Positions 27,581 through 35,990 of a stretch of 64,000 nucleotides of DNA are shown in pieces; the first letter of the stretch is position 1; each line of letters begins with the position of its first letter. The stretch is taken from contig CALMLO010000036.1 in NCBI GenBank assembly GCA_937868095.1, positions 124,001 to 188,000 on the forward strand, given 5' to 3'. The translations under genes and the position numbers were made by a program. This DNA is from an uncultured Phycisphaerales bacterium. GTDB taxonomy: Bacteria > Planctomycetota > Phycisphaerae > Sedimentisphaerales > Anaerohalosphaeraceae. Below the pieces are notes generated by a model that had not been told where the DNA came from, did not search any database, and saw only the letters and a list, made by a program, of their open reading frames with translations.

Positions 27581-28935
27581 TCGTTCGGTTCTCCTGCGGT
27601 ATTTTGGGGGGGAATAGGGGGTTGGCGAAAAGAAGAGGGCAGATGGAAATCACGAGTTGGTTTTTGGTCAATGCCGCTGCGGGCATGGCGAATCTGGTTG
27701 GCGGTCGGGTTGAGTGCCGCTGCCGTGTCTTTCGGCTGATAACTGTGATTGAAACCATTAAACATAGAGCCATTTTATCCTAAGAGGGAGGGGAAAGTAA
27801 AATTCCTTCTGGTTTTGAGGTGTTCGATAGAAATTGCATAGGAAGATGAGGGGAAGGTGTTTTTGGTGAGGTTTTGGGGCTGGTGCATCGTGGGGGGCTG
27901 GGTTTTCCAAGGGTGTTTGGCGGGGGTGTTGTCAAAAATGGCTGTTTTGCGGGTTTTTGGGCTGAAAATGGGGTTTTTGGGGAAATTTGCGCACCGCGGC
28001 GCGCAGGCGGCGCGCATTTTAAAGCCACCTGAAAACGGCCGCGCGCATTTTAAAGCCGGATTTTGGACCTGCGGAGGCGTCGGCGCGCATTTTTGAGCCA
28101 GTTGAAAAGGGCTGCCGAGGGGGTTTGGGGGAAATTGCTGATAATTCAATTGATGCACAGATTTTTGAACCAGTTGGAAAGGATTAAGGGGCAATTGGGG
28201 ATAATTCAATGGAGACGGGGATTCTTGAGCCAAGTGGGAATGACTGAGAGGGAGCAATGGAGAGGAAGTGGAGGGGAAAAGCCGGAAACAATGGGGCAAA
28301 TGGAGAGGGTTTTGGGCGGATAAGTGCTGTCGGGTTTTGCTCCTTCTGCTGCCCATTTTAATTCCTTTAGTTCCTATACCTTGCGGCTCCTTGGGGCCGG
28401 ATGTCTGCTCCTTTGTCATTCAAGCGGGTATTATACCATAAATGATTTTGAAATCAAGGAAATGTTTGGTGATTATCAAACTTTTTTTGCGTGCAGGCGG
28501 AGCCGCAGTTTTGGAAAGAATGAAGAGTGAAAAGGGGAATAGTCGAGGAAGCGGGTCGGGTTTTTTGGGGTTTTGGGTGAAAAATTAAACAGAAAATGGG
28601 GGAATGGCTTGCCGGAGGGGGTTGGTAGGGTATAATAAGGGGCGGTGTACGGCTGCTTTGGAAAGACATCGAAAAATCGGAAGGAAATAAACAAGGGGTC
28701 TGCTGGGTTTTGGAAGGATGCCGGAGTTTCTGGGGCTGAGGATAGTTCTATGGTAAATTGATTTGAGGAGGATGAAAAGCAGATGATTATTCTGATCTTT
28801 TCACAGAAGCATTGCAGGGGACGCCCATTACTTGACGAAAAGCTAAAAAACATATCATATTGTTGGAAGTCCTAAACATAGAAATGCTCTAATGAACGAG
28901 GGTGCATTTAATAGGACATATACAGGAGAATCGCT
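27581..28935. repeat. Gene-poor region with degenerate tandem-like repeats
   Basis: About 1.35 kb without a credible gene, G-rich on the plus strand. Between roughly 28010 and 28260 a degenerate unit built on ATTTTTGAGCCAGTTGAAAAGG recurs: starts near 28016, 28047, 28089, 28161 and 28221. The last two copies are exactly 60 bases apart and include an identical ATAATTCAAT (28141 and 28201). The first two carry GCGCGCATTTTAAAGCC. A minus-strand frame (28419-27775) spans the repeats but is Pro/Gln-rich low complexity. The segment 28324-28935 becomes AT-rich toward the restriction genes; TATAAT at 28631-28636 has a TTGCCG 16 bases upstream. Confidence 0.55.
28832..28858 (+). promoter_or_regulatory. 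Possible promoter of the restriction-modification operon
   Basis: A -35-like TTGACG (28832-28837) is followed by TATCAT (28853-28858) with 15 bases of spacing, about 80 bases ahead of the endonuclease start. Spacing is short, so the call is tentative. Confidence 0.35.
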
Positions 28936-30732
28936 GTGAAAAAACTATGGTCCATATCAACAACAGTTAGAAATCCTGAAAGATTGCGAGCTTTTTTAAG
29001 TGTATTAAAACAACTTGAAGGTTCAATCTTTAACAAGGAAACGCAGAGCAAGTACCAAATTTTGCTGATCAAAGAGAGAGTGTATAAACCCAAGAATATT
29101 CCTGAAAGATATCGTAGAATATTTGATGATTATGCAAAAGAACTGCCTCTTGATATAGCTGAGGCTATTTTCAGGAATCAGCAATATGAAGATCCGCCCA
29201 TGAGAGGTCGCCAGTCAGTTAACCCCTTAAATAAATTAGGTTTTTGTATTGCTAAAGAATCATGTGGGCCTATCATAATAACAGAGCTTGGAAATAGGTT
29301 TATTGCTGAAGATGCGGATATAAGTTATGTGCTCTTTAAAAGCCTTTTAAAATTGCAGTTTCCCAATCCCATCTCCCCTGCTTTTAATGAAAATATCGGT
29401 TTCAATATAAGGCCAATGATTGCTGCTATGCACTTGCTGCGACAAACAAATGGCTTAACCCAAGAGGAATTTTCTTTGTTTATCCCAACACTCATTAATT
29501 ACCAATACATAGATACATATCATGCCAAAATTATGGAATTGAGAGGGATAAAATCTGCAACCCAACGCGCAGAATATATAGAGAAATTTTTGACTGATTT
29601 TTATGGCGTAGAGAATTTAAGCGAAACACAGAAGAAAAATCCCTCCGAATACGGAGACAATATCATGCGCTATTTTAGGTTAACAAAATATTTTAGAGTT
29701 GATAAAGGGATAATTGGACCTTGGAAAATTATTTTAGAGCCTACAAGAAAAAAAGAAATTGAACAAATTTTAACGATTTATGATGGGAAGGCATTAAAGT
29801 TTGACTTAAAGGGGTATATTGGTTATATGTCAGACATAAACAAACCCGAATTGCCGTGGGAACTTGATGCTGAGAAGTCGATAGAGGTAATTACGTCATT
29901 AAGAAGCCTCATACAAAATCAATATGAACATGGCCCTTCTTGCCTAAAGAAGCAGTTTCAGGAAAGATATGGAACCATTATGAATATAAAGGTAGAAGAA
30001 TTACCGCTTTTGCAAAAAGAAAAATATATAAATGATCTAAGACGCCTCCATCTTGATTTTATTCAGTTTGATAAAGATATTAGGATTAAAAGAAACGCGG
30101 ATGAATTAAAAAAATATATATGCATATTAAATAGCCCAAGAGAATATCGTGCTCTTGAGCCGGTAGATCTTGAGTTTGTGATTTCGCAATGTTTTAAAAT
30201 CATTAATGACGAAATTAGCATTAAGCCTAATTTTATTACGGATGATGAAGGGAATCCTATTGGACATGCTCCAGGCAACAGGGCTGACATTGAAGGCTAT
30301 TATCGTAGTTTTAATATTATTTTTGAAGTGACATTAGATGTTTCAAGAGCACAGGTGTATCGTGAGAGCGTTCCGGTTATGAGACATTTAAAGAATTTTG
30401 AAGAAAACAATCAGGACAAGCGGAATTTTTGCGTTTTTATTGCACCGAAAATCCATGATGACACGGTGAACTATTTTTGGATAGCATTAAGATATGGATT
30501 TGAGGGGACTAGACAAAGAATCGTACCATTAAATTTCAGCAGTTTTTTAATGGTATTGGATTCTATTGTCAGTGTTATCGAAAACGGAGAAGGATTTAGT
30601 CATCAATCTTTATATGATCTGTTTGATAATATCGTTTCGTTCGCAGATACCGTTAGTACTAGCGTTGAATGGGTAAGAGGCATCCCTCGTTGCATCAATG
30701 ATTGGAAGTTGCTGATAGCACAAAGGAATTAA
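28936..30732 (+). CDS. AlwI-family type II(S) restriction endonuclease
   Basis: A 598-residue protein resembling the AlwI endonuclease family (RE_AlwI), which cuts a fixed distance outside an asymmetric site; known members recognise GGATC or GAGTC. The family start KKLWSISTTVRNPERLRAFL is very clear. The middle has PMRGRQSVNPLNKLGF, and the C-terminal half has a catalytic-like region NRADIEGYYRSFNIIFEVTLDVSRAQVYRESVPVMRHL in which a PD-(D/E)xK-type site is expected. The start is GTG 28936 with AGGAGA upstream. The gene is AT-rich compared with its neighbours and is followed two bases later by two methyltransferase genes. The recognition sequence is not proven. Confidence 0.85.
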   Translation: MKKLWSISTTVRNPERLRAFLSVLKQLEGSIFNKETQSKYQILLIKERVYKPKNIPERYRRIFDDYAKELPLDIAEAIFRNQQYEDPPMRGRQSVNPLNKLGFCIAKESCGPIIITELGNRFIAEDADISYVLFKSLLKLQFPNPISPAFNENIGFNIRPMIAAMHLLRQTNGLTQEEFSLFIPTLINYQYIDTYHAKIMELRGIKSATQRAEYIEKFLTDFYGVENLSETQKKNPSEYGDNIMRYFRLTKYFRVDKGIIGPWKIILEPTRKKEIEQILTIYDGKALKFDLKGYIGYMSDINKPELPWELDAEKSIEVITSLRSLIQNQYEHGPSCLKKQFQERYGTIMNIKVEELPLLQKEKYINDLRRLHLDFIQFDKDIRIKRNADELKKYICILNSPREYRALEPVDLEFVISQCFKIINDEISIKPNFITDDEGNPIGHAPGNRADIEGYYRSFNIIFEVTLDVSRAQVYRESVPVMRHLKNFEENNQDKRNFCVFIAPKIHDDTVNYFWIALRYGFEGTRQRIVPLNFSSFLMVLDSIVSVIENGEGFSHQSLYDLFDNIVSFADTVSTSVEWVRGIPRCINDWKLLIAQRN

Positions 30733-30734
30733 GA

Positions 30735-31511
30735 ATGCTAAACCATATATTCGTCGGAGATTGTATTACAATCATGGATGAAAAGATTCCTAAAAGTAGT
30801 ATAAATTTAATATATGCAGACCCCCCCTATAATTTATCCGGAAAATCTCTCTCTTTAATTAACAACAAGACAGGCGGTCCTTTTTATAAAATGAACAAAG
30901 ATTGGGATATATGGACTGAGGAAGAATATGTCAATTTTACTCATCTCTGGATTCAAAAGGCTTGGGATGTTCTAAAATCCAATGGAAGCTTGTATGTATC
31001 TTGCACTTATCATAATATAGGTGAAGTAATAGTTGTTGCTAAAAAGATTGGATTCCGCCTCAATAATATCCTAACATGGTATAAAACTAACGCTATGCCA
31101 AGTATAACAAAAAGGACGTTTACGCATTCAACTGAATATGTATGTTGGTTTGTAAAAGGGAAAAACTGGGTATATAATTATGATATGTTAAAAGAATTAA
31201 ACCCTTATAAAACTAAGACAGGCCAAAAAAAGCAGATGCGTGATTTTATTGAAATGCCTATAGTGCAAGGTAGAGAACGATTGAAGGGTAGTGATGGGCG
31301 AGCATTTCATCCTACACAAAAACCTGAGAAATTGTTAGAATTAATAATTACCGCTTCTTCAAATAAGGGTGATGTCATACTTGATCCCTTTTTTGGCACT
31401 GGCACAACGGGGGTGGTAGCGCAACGATTAAGAAGGTGCTGGGTAGGTATTGAAAAAGATAAAGATTATGCTCATATAGCTGAGAAAAGAATAAAGGGAT
31501 ATTATGATTGA
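30735..31511 (+). CDS. DNA methyltransferase M1 of the AlwI-like system (beta class)
   Basis: A 258-residue S-adenosylmethionine-dependent DNA methyltransferase protecting host DNA. The catalytic motif IV ADPPYNLSG comes first (about residue 33) and the AdoMet motif I DPFFGTGTTGVVAQ comes near the C terminus, which is the beta-class order (N6-adenine or N4-cytosine). The HPTQKPEKLLELII segment is typical. ATG 30735 follows the endonuclease stop by two bases, with AAAGGA upstream. An asymmetric site needs modification on both strands, and a second methyltransferase overlaps this gene. Confidence 0.9.
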   Translation: MLNHIFVGDCITIMDEKIPKSSINLIYADPPYNLSGKSLSLINNKTGGPFYKMNKDWDIWTEEEYVNFTHLWIQKAWDVLKSNGSLYVSCTYHNIGEVIVVAKKIGFRLNNILTWYKTNAMPSITKRTFTHSTEYVCWFVKGKNWVYNYDMLKELNPYKTKTGQKKQMRDFIEMPIVQGRERLKGSDGRAFHPTQKPEKLLELIITASSNKGDVILDPFFGTGTTGVVAQRLRRCWVGIEKDKDYAHIAEKRIKGYYD

Positions 31512-32268
31512 AGATTTTTCTTTATTTAATGATGATTGTATCAACGTGCTTAATGCGATGGCACCTCAAAGTATCGATTTGATATTTGCCGATCCTCCCT
31601 ATAATTTATCTGGCAATAATAATTTGACGGTTCGTTCTGGCAAGCCCGTTTTGTGTAATAAGGGTTCTTGGGATGAAGTTGAAAATCTTCACAGTTTTAA
31701 TCTAGAATGGATTAAAGCATGCGAAAGAGTTTTAAAACCTCAGGGAACAATATGGATTTCGGGAACGTTGCATAATCATCCCTCAATAGGGGTAGCACTT
31801 AAAGAGATAGGAATGTGGATAATTAACGATATTATATGGTATAAACCAAATGCTACACCTTTATTGTCTCGGAATCGCTTGGCCCCTTCAACCGAATTGA
31901 TATGGGTTGCTAGCAAAACAAAAAAATATTATTTTAATTATGATGTTGCAAGAGCGTTAAATAATGGCAAGCAAATGCGTAATTTGTGGATTTTACCAGC
32001 GAAAAAGCACGTTACCAGCCATCCAACAGAAAAACCACTTGATTTACTGGAGCGAATAATCCAAATTGGTTCCAAGGAAGATGATGTTATTTTAGATCCA
32101 TTTTTGGGCTCTGGTACAACTGGGGTTGCTGCAAGGAAATTAAAGAGGAAATTTATTGGTATAGAGATTGATGAGAATTATTGCAGGATTGCTCATGAAA
32201 GGATTATTGGGGCTTACAGCGAAATAGGGACAGGCTCTCTTTATGATGAACCTCTCCCCCTTGTCTAG
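31504..32268 (+). CDS. DNA methyltransferase M2 of the AlwI-like system (beta class)
   Basis: A 254-residue beta-class DNA methyltransferase, paralogous in layout to M1. Motif IV is ADPPYNLSGNNN (about residues 30-41), then SHPTEKPLDLLERII, and motif I is DPFLGSGTTGVAARK. It overlaps the end of M1 by eight bases, so the two are translated together. The pair probably methylates the two different strands of one asymmetric target, as two separate methyltransferases do in many type IIS systems. AT-rich like the rest of the operon. Confidence 0.9.
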   Translation: MIEDFSLFNDDCINVLNAMAPQSIDLIFADPPYNLSGNNNLTVRSGKPVLCNKGSWDEVENLHSFNLEWIKACERVLKPQGTIWISGTLHNHPSIGVALKEIGMWIINDIIWYKPNATPLLSRNRLAPSTELIWVASKTKKYYFNYDVARALNNGKQMRNLWILPAKKHVTSHPTEKPLDLLERIIQIGSKEDDVILDPFLGSGTTGVAARKLKRKFIGIEIDENYCRIAHERIIGAYSEIGTGSLYDEPLPLV

Positions 32269-32613
32269 GCAGGAAAACGGTTTTATTTGGTTTTTCCAAC
32301 GCCTGCTTGTGGATATCAGAATGGTGTTTTGGTATCCACAAAGGTTTTTGAGGGTCATACAATATCCGCTAAAGAGAACATAAGAGATATTTTTTGCCAT
32401 TTGCAAAGAGGCCTTTCCTGAGGCGAGGGGTGGCGAAATAATCTGTATACGTGCGAAAGATTTCTGACATTCCCCAGCAAAGTTCCCTTGGCTCAGAGGT
32501 CAGCGGTTCAAAACCGCAGGGGGGATGTCTTTTTATTCTGCGGTTTTGGGGTGATTGTGCTTGCAGTCTTTGTGGTGAGCGTGTAAGTTAGTTTTGTTGT
32601 TTGGTTTTGTTCA
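32269..32613. other. Right flank of the restriction island, no protein gene
   Basis: 345 bases between the second methyltransferase and tRNA-Ser. The left part is AT-rich and carries no credible gene. The tRNA-like hairpin at 32466-32534 is listed separately. A weak promoter-like TTGCAG (32561-32566) with TAAGTT 17 bases on lies 25 bases ahead of tRNA-Ser. Confidence 0.45.
32466..32534 (+). other. tRNA-like hairpin followed by T-run (tRNA remnant or terminator)
   Basis: GACATTCCCC (32466-32475) pairs with GGGGGATGTC (about 32520-32529) apart from a T-G wobble. Inside, GCGG-TTCAAAA-CCGC has a canonical T-loop (TTCRA) with G-C closing, and TGGCTCAGAGGTCA looks like a D-arm. The anticodon arm is missing and only about 64 bases separate the ends, so it cannot be a working tRNA. 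TTTTT follows at 32530-32534. It could act as terminator of the restriction operon, or be the scar of a tRNA used as an integration site. Confidence 0.45.
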
Positions 32614-32704
32614 GGAGAGGTGGCCGAGAGGCTGAAGGCAACGGTTTGCTAAACCGTCGTACGGGTGCTAGCCCGTACCGCGGGTTCGAATCCCGCCCTC
32701 TCCG
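32614..32704 (+). tRNA. tRNA-Ser (anticodon GCT)
   Basis: A 91-base class II tRNA. The acceptor GGAGAGG pairs with CCTCTCC, the discriminator is G, and the anticodon loop TTGCTAA gives GCT (reads AGC/AGU). The long variable arm ACGGGTGCTAGCCCGT is a clean hairpin, and the T-arm is GGGTTCGAATCCC. CCA is not encoded. Confidence 0.94.
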
Positions 32705-32742
32705 TTGATTTTGGGGGTGCGTTTTTTGGAGTTCGCTTTATT

Positions 32743-33420
32743 GTGAGGATTGTGGAGTTATTTTATTCGCTTCAGGGTGAGGGGCGCCTGGCGGGTGTTC
32801 CGAGTGTTTTTGTCCGATTGGCTGGGTGCCCTGTCCGCTGCCGATGGTGCGATACGCGGTATGCGTGGGATTTTGAAGCGGGGCAGGAATCTACGGCCGA
32901 GGCGGTTGAGAAAGAGGGGGCGAAGTTCGACACCCGCTATTGGGTTCTTACCGGCGGAGAGCCGATGGTTCAGCGGGGTTTTGAGCCGTTTGCGGGTGCA
33001 ATCGGGCGGGCGGGGCGGCATATTACGATTGAAACGGCGGGGATTTGCTATGTTCCGAATTTGCGGTGTGATTTGATGAGCATCAGCCCGAAATTGTCTA
33101 ATTCAAGAGGGGGAATGTCCGGCCAAGGAGATGGGGCGGGGTCATGGCTTCGTTTGGATGTTTTGAAGAGGTTGATTGGCGAGTATGATTATCAGTTGAA
33201 GTTTGTTGTGGAGCGGCCGGCGGATTTTGATGAAATTGCGGATTGTCTGGAGAAAGTGGGGGATGTGGACCCTTATAAGGTTTATCTGATGCCGCAGGCG
33301 GCCAGCCGGACGGAGTATCTTGAAAAATCGGAATGGATTGCTGAAACCTGTCTGAAAACGGGTTTTTCGTTTTCGCCGCGGCTTCAGATTATGCTTTGGG
33401 ACGGGCGGGCCGGCCGATAG
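32743..33420 (+). CDS. queE: 7-carboxy-7-deazaguanine synthase (radical SAM)
   Basis: A 225-residue radical SAM enzyme converting 6-carboxy-tetrahydropterin to 7-carboxy-7-deazaguanine in queuosine (or deazapurine) synthesis. The N terminus RIVELFYSLQGEGRLAGVPSVFVRL and the cluster motif CPVRCRWCDT are diagnostic of QueE. WVLTGGEPM, ITIETAG and MSISPKLSNS follow. GTG 32743 is chosen because residues upstream are not family-like; the frame begins inside tRNA-Ser. No queC, queD or queF is nearby, and no preQ1 riboswitch was recognised. Confidence 0.9.
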   Translation: MRIVELFYSLQGEGRLAGVPSVFVRLAGCPVRCRWCDTRYAWDFEAGQESTAEAVEKEGAKFDTRYWVLTGGEPMVQRGFEPFAGAIGRAGRHITIETAGICYVPNLRCDLMSISPKLSNSRGGMSGQGDGAGSWLRLDVLKRLIGEYDYQLKFVVERPADFDEIADCLEKVGDVDPYKVYLMPQAASRTEYLEKSEWIAETCLKTGFSFSPRLQIMLWDGRAGR

Positions 33421-33445
33421 AATCGGGCGGATTTGCGAAAAATAC

Positions 33446-33473
33446 TTGCCAAAATCGGCGAGCGGCGTACAAT
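33446..33473 (+). promoter_or_regulatory. Promoter of tRNA-Leu(GAG)
   Basis: A -35 TTGCCA (33446-33451) and a -10 TACAAT (33468-33473) with 16 bases of spacing stand nine bases ahead of the mature tRNA 5' end. Confidence 0.6.
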
Positions 33474-33482
33474 TAGGATAAA

Positions 33483-33568
33483 GCCCAGGTGGCGGAATTG
33501 GCAGACGCGTCAGGTTGAGGGCCTGATGGGGGTTACACCTCGTGCTGGTTCGACTCCAGTCCTGGGCA
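33483..33568 (+). tRNA. tRNA-Leu (anticodon GAG)
   Basis: An 86-base class II tRNA. The acceptor GCCCAGG pairs with CCTGGGC, the discriminator is A, and the anticodon loop TTGAGGG gives GAG. The long variable arm and T-arm GGTTCGACTCC are as in the other leucine tRNA at 14870. An eight-base T-run follows immediately and may serve as terminator. Confidence 0.93.
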
Positions 33569-33737
33569 TTTTTTTTGGTTGGGGGGTTTAAGCGGACATT
33601 TCATATCCTTTTGTGCGGGGGCTAATGGGGGAGTTCCTGAACAAAGTGCGGATTTTTTTGGTAAAAACAGGGGGGCTGGGGATAGATATTCCTAAGGGGG
33701 AGCGGCGATATATGCGGCAATCTATAAGGAAATGAGA

Positions 33738-34268
33738 ATGCAGGAACAGGAGCAAAATCAGGAGCAGTTTTTGCGGCTGCTGATGCTGAATGACCGGCGT
33801 ATTTATGCCTATATTCTGTCGCTGGTTCCGAATGCGGCCGACGCGGATGATATTATGCAGGAGGTGTCGGCTGTGATGTGGCGGAAGTTTTCGAGTTTTC
33901 GTTCGGGGATGGATTTTGTGGGGTGGGCGCTGACGATTGCGCGGTATCAGATTCTGTCTTATTTCAAGAAGAAGAAAAGCAGCCGGCTGCGTTTCAGCGA
34001 GTCTCTGGTGAAGGAGCTGGAAGAGGAGGTTCAGCGGGTTATTCCTGAGATGGACCAGCGGATGGGCGCGATGAAGCGGTGTATGGATAAACTGGTTGGT
34101 GCGGATCGGTATATTCTGAAACTTCGTTACGAGAAGGATTTGACTCTTGAGAATATCGGGGCTCATATTTCGAAGTCCACGCGGGCGACGTATTATGCTC
34201 TGGTTCGGATTCATCGGATGCTTTTGCAGTGCATTAAGCAAACCCTTGCGGAGGAGGCGGTGCAATGA
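33738..34268 (+). CDS. ECF-type RNA polymerase sigma factor (Rhodopirellula/Verrucomicrobium family)
   Basis: A 176-residue sigma factor with region 2 (LNDRRIYAYILSLVPNAADADDIMQEVSAVMW, about residues 20-50, then FVGWALTIARYQILSYFKK) and region 4 (LKLRYEKDLTLENIGAHISKSTRATYYALVRIHRMLLQCI). These short ECF factors are abundant in planctomycetes. ATG 33738 is preferred over 33732 because AAGGA is then at a proper distance. It overlaps the FecR/LamG protein by four bases (ATGA), which suggests that protein is its anti-sigma or signal partner. Targets are likely the secreted genes downstream, by position only. Confidence 0.9.
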   Translation: MQEQEQNQEQFLRLLMLNDRRIYAYILSLVPNAADADDIMQEVSAVMWRKFSSFRSGMDFVGWALTIARYQILSYFKKKKSSRLRFSESLVKELEEEVQRVIPEMDQRMGAMKRCMDKLVGADRYILKLRYEKDLTLENIGAHISKSTRATYYALVRIHRMLLQCIKQTLAEEAVQ

Positions 34269-35977
34269 GCGGGCTGCCGAATCACTTTTATGATTTGGTT
34301 CTTGCGTGCCTTTACGGGCTGGCGGATGAGGAGCAGGCGGCGGAATTGTCGGCTCTTCTGGAAAAGGATGCGGGGGCACGTCAGGAATATATTGATTTTC
34401 TCTGCATGTATGCGCATCTTCACCGCCGGAAAGGGGCTTGTTTGTTTGTGGAGCCGTCGACGGATGAGACTCTTCTGAATGAGTATGCGTGGAAGGTGCT
34501 GGCGGAAGAAGAGAAGAGGGCTGAGGCGGTTTTGGTGGAGCGGTTTGCGGAGGAGCCGGTGCCTGCGGCGGCCGGCGGGCGTGAGGGGTCGCGGCGTGCT
34601 CCGGTGAGCAAGTTGTCGATTTATTCGCTGATTTTGTCCACGGCGGCTCTGATTTTTCTGATTGCGTATGCTTATCTTTCTCCGGATCGGGGCGAGGCGG
34701 CGAGTGTGGGCAGGTTGAACCGGACGGCCGATGCGGTGTGGCAGGGTGTGTCGGGGCATAATATGGCGGAGGGCTGCGAGGTGTATCCCGGGCCGCTGAA
34801 ACTGGTGAAGGGGCTGGCGGAAATTACGCTGGAGACCGGGGCGAGGGTTGTTTTGGAAGGCCCTTGCTTGGTTACGGTTGAGACGCCGCTGCAGGTGTAT
34901 CTTGCGGAAGGGCGGCTGTCGGCGCTGGTGAAGGGGGGCAGCAAGCAGGCGTTTGTGGTTCGTTCGCCGACGGCCAGCGTGGTGGACTACGGGACGGAGT
35001 TTGGGGTTTTTGTGAAGCCGGACGGGCAGACGGAGGCGTATGTTTATGAGGGAATGGTTCAGATGCGGGATTCGTCTGATCCGGTGCGGTTTTCGAAGAG
35101 TATGCTGCTGAAGAAGGGGCAAAGCGGTGTTTCGGATGGGCAGGGGCGGTTGTCTGATTTGCCGGTGAATCCGTATCATTTTGTTCGGGCCGGGGATATG
35201 GAGGTGTTTGAGCAGGCCCGCAACATCGGGGGTTATTACCGGTGGCGGTCGTGGGTTTACCGTGTTCATCGGGAGGATTCTTCGCTGGCGGCCCATTACT
35301 TTTTTGAGCGGGATGGGGGGGATGAGGACTGTCTGATCAATGCGGCGGGCCAAGGCGGGGCGGCGTCGGGACGGTTTGGTGATGCGGGGCGGAATAAGCC
35401 GATCTGGGTGCCGGGTCGGTGGCCGCAGAAGGAAGGGGTTCGTTTTGAGCGCGGGCGCAACCAGGCGATTGTGATTCCTGCGGAGCCGTCTTTGTCGTTT
35501 GTGCAGCCGCTAACGATTTCGACGTGGGTTTATTTTCCGGAGAAGGGACGGTGGGGAGGGCATTTGATTTCGTGCCGTGAGAAGCACCGGATTAACTATC
35601 AGTTTTCGCTGTTTGATGATAAGTATGTCTATCGGTATCAGCAGAATCGCTTTGAGTTTCGGCAATACGACGGGGCCGGCAAGGCCGGTTTTTACAGTCA
35701 GGTTTTTGTGCCGCAGGACGGGATGTGGTATCACTTTGCGATGGTTTTTGACGGGCGGGAGGTTCGCTTTTATGTGAACGGGGAATTGTTCCAGGCGGCT
35801 CCGTACGCGGGGATGGATAAGGCGGCTCCTGCGGAGATTGTGCTGGGAGCGATGAAAATCGACGGTTATGTTCTGCCGGAGGGGGATTTTGACGGGGTGG
35901 TGGATGAACTGATGCTTTTCCGACGCTGTCTGTCGGGTGCGGAAATACGGGATATTTATGAAAATGGGAAACCATAG
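34265..35977 (+). CDS. FecR- and LamG-domain membrane protein, putative anti-sigma partner
   Basis: A 570-residue protein. The N-terminal cytoplasmic part (about 1-112) has an anti-sigma-like zone with L..CLYGLADEEQAAELSALL. One transmembrane helix follows (SIYSLILSTAALIFLIAYAYL, about 118-138), then a periplasmic FecR domain (about 175-290, with GARVVLEGPCLVTVETP and VRSPTASVVDYGTEFGV). The C-terminal LamG/concanavalin-like jelly roll (about 390-565, with LTISTWVYFPEKG and WYHFAMVFDGREVRFYVNG) may bind glycans outside. It is translationally coupled to the sigma factor, so extracellular polysaccharide sensing with release of the sigma factor is a sound but unproven model. Confidence 0.85.
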   Translation: MSGLPNHFYDLVLACLYGLADEEQAAELSALLEKDAGARQEYIDFLCMYAHLHRRKGACLFVEPSTDETLLNEYAWKVLAEEEKRAEAVLVERFAEEPVPAAAGGREGSRRAPVSKLSIYSLILSTAALIFLIAYAYLSPDRGEAASVGRLNRTADAVWQGVSGHNMAEGCEVYPGPLKLVKGLAEITLETGARVVLEGPCLVTVETPLQVYLAEGRLSALVKGGSKQAFVVRSPTASVVDYGTEFGVFVKPDGQTEAYVYEGMVQMRDSSDPVRFSKSMLLKKGQSGVSDGQGRLSDLPVNPYHFVRAGDMEVFEQARNIGGYYRWRSWVYRVHREDSSLAAHYFFERDGGDEDCLINAAGQGGAASGRFGDAGRNKPIWVPGRWPQKEGVRFERGRNQAIVIPAEPSLSFVQPLTISTWVYFPEKGRWGGHLISCREKHRINYQFSLFDDKYVYRYQQNRFEFRQYDGAGKAGFYSQVFVPQDGMWYHFAMVFDGREVRFYVNGELFQAAPYAGMDKAAPAEIVLGAMKIDGYVLPEGDFDGVVDELMLFRRCLSGAEIRDIYENGKP

Positions 35978-35990
35978 GAAGGAAGAAACG

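Noticed and set aside
27775-28419. 214-residue minus-strand reading frame rich in Pro, Gln and Ser
   Set aside because: It spans degenerate DNA repeats, has low-complexity composition, no ribosome-binding site and no recognisable domain. Treated as a by-product of the repeat block.
28783-28875. 30-codon frame before the restriction endonuclease as a controller protein
   Set aside because: Far too short for a C protein helix-turn-helix, with no ribosome-binding site and no motif.
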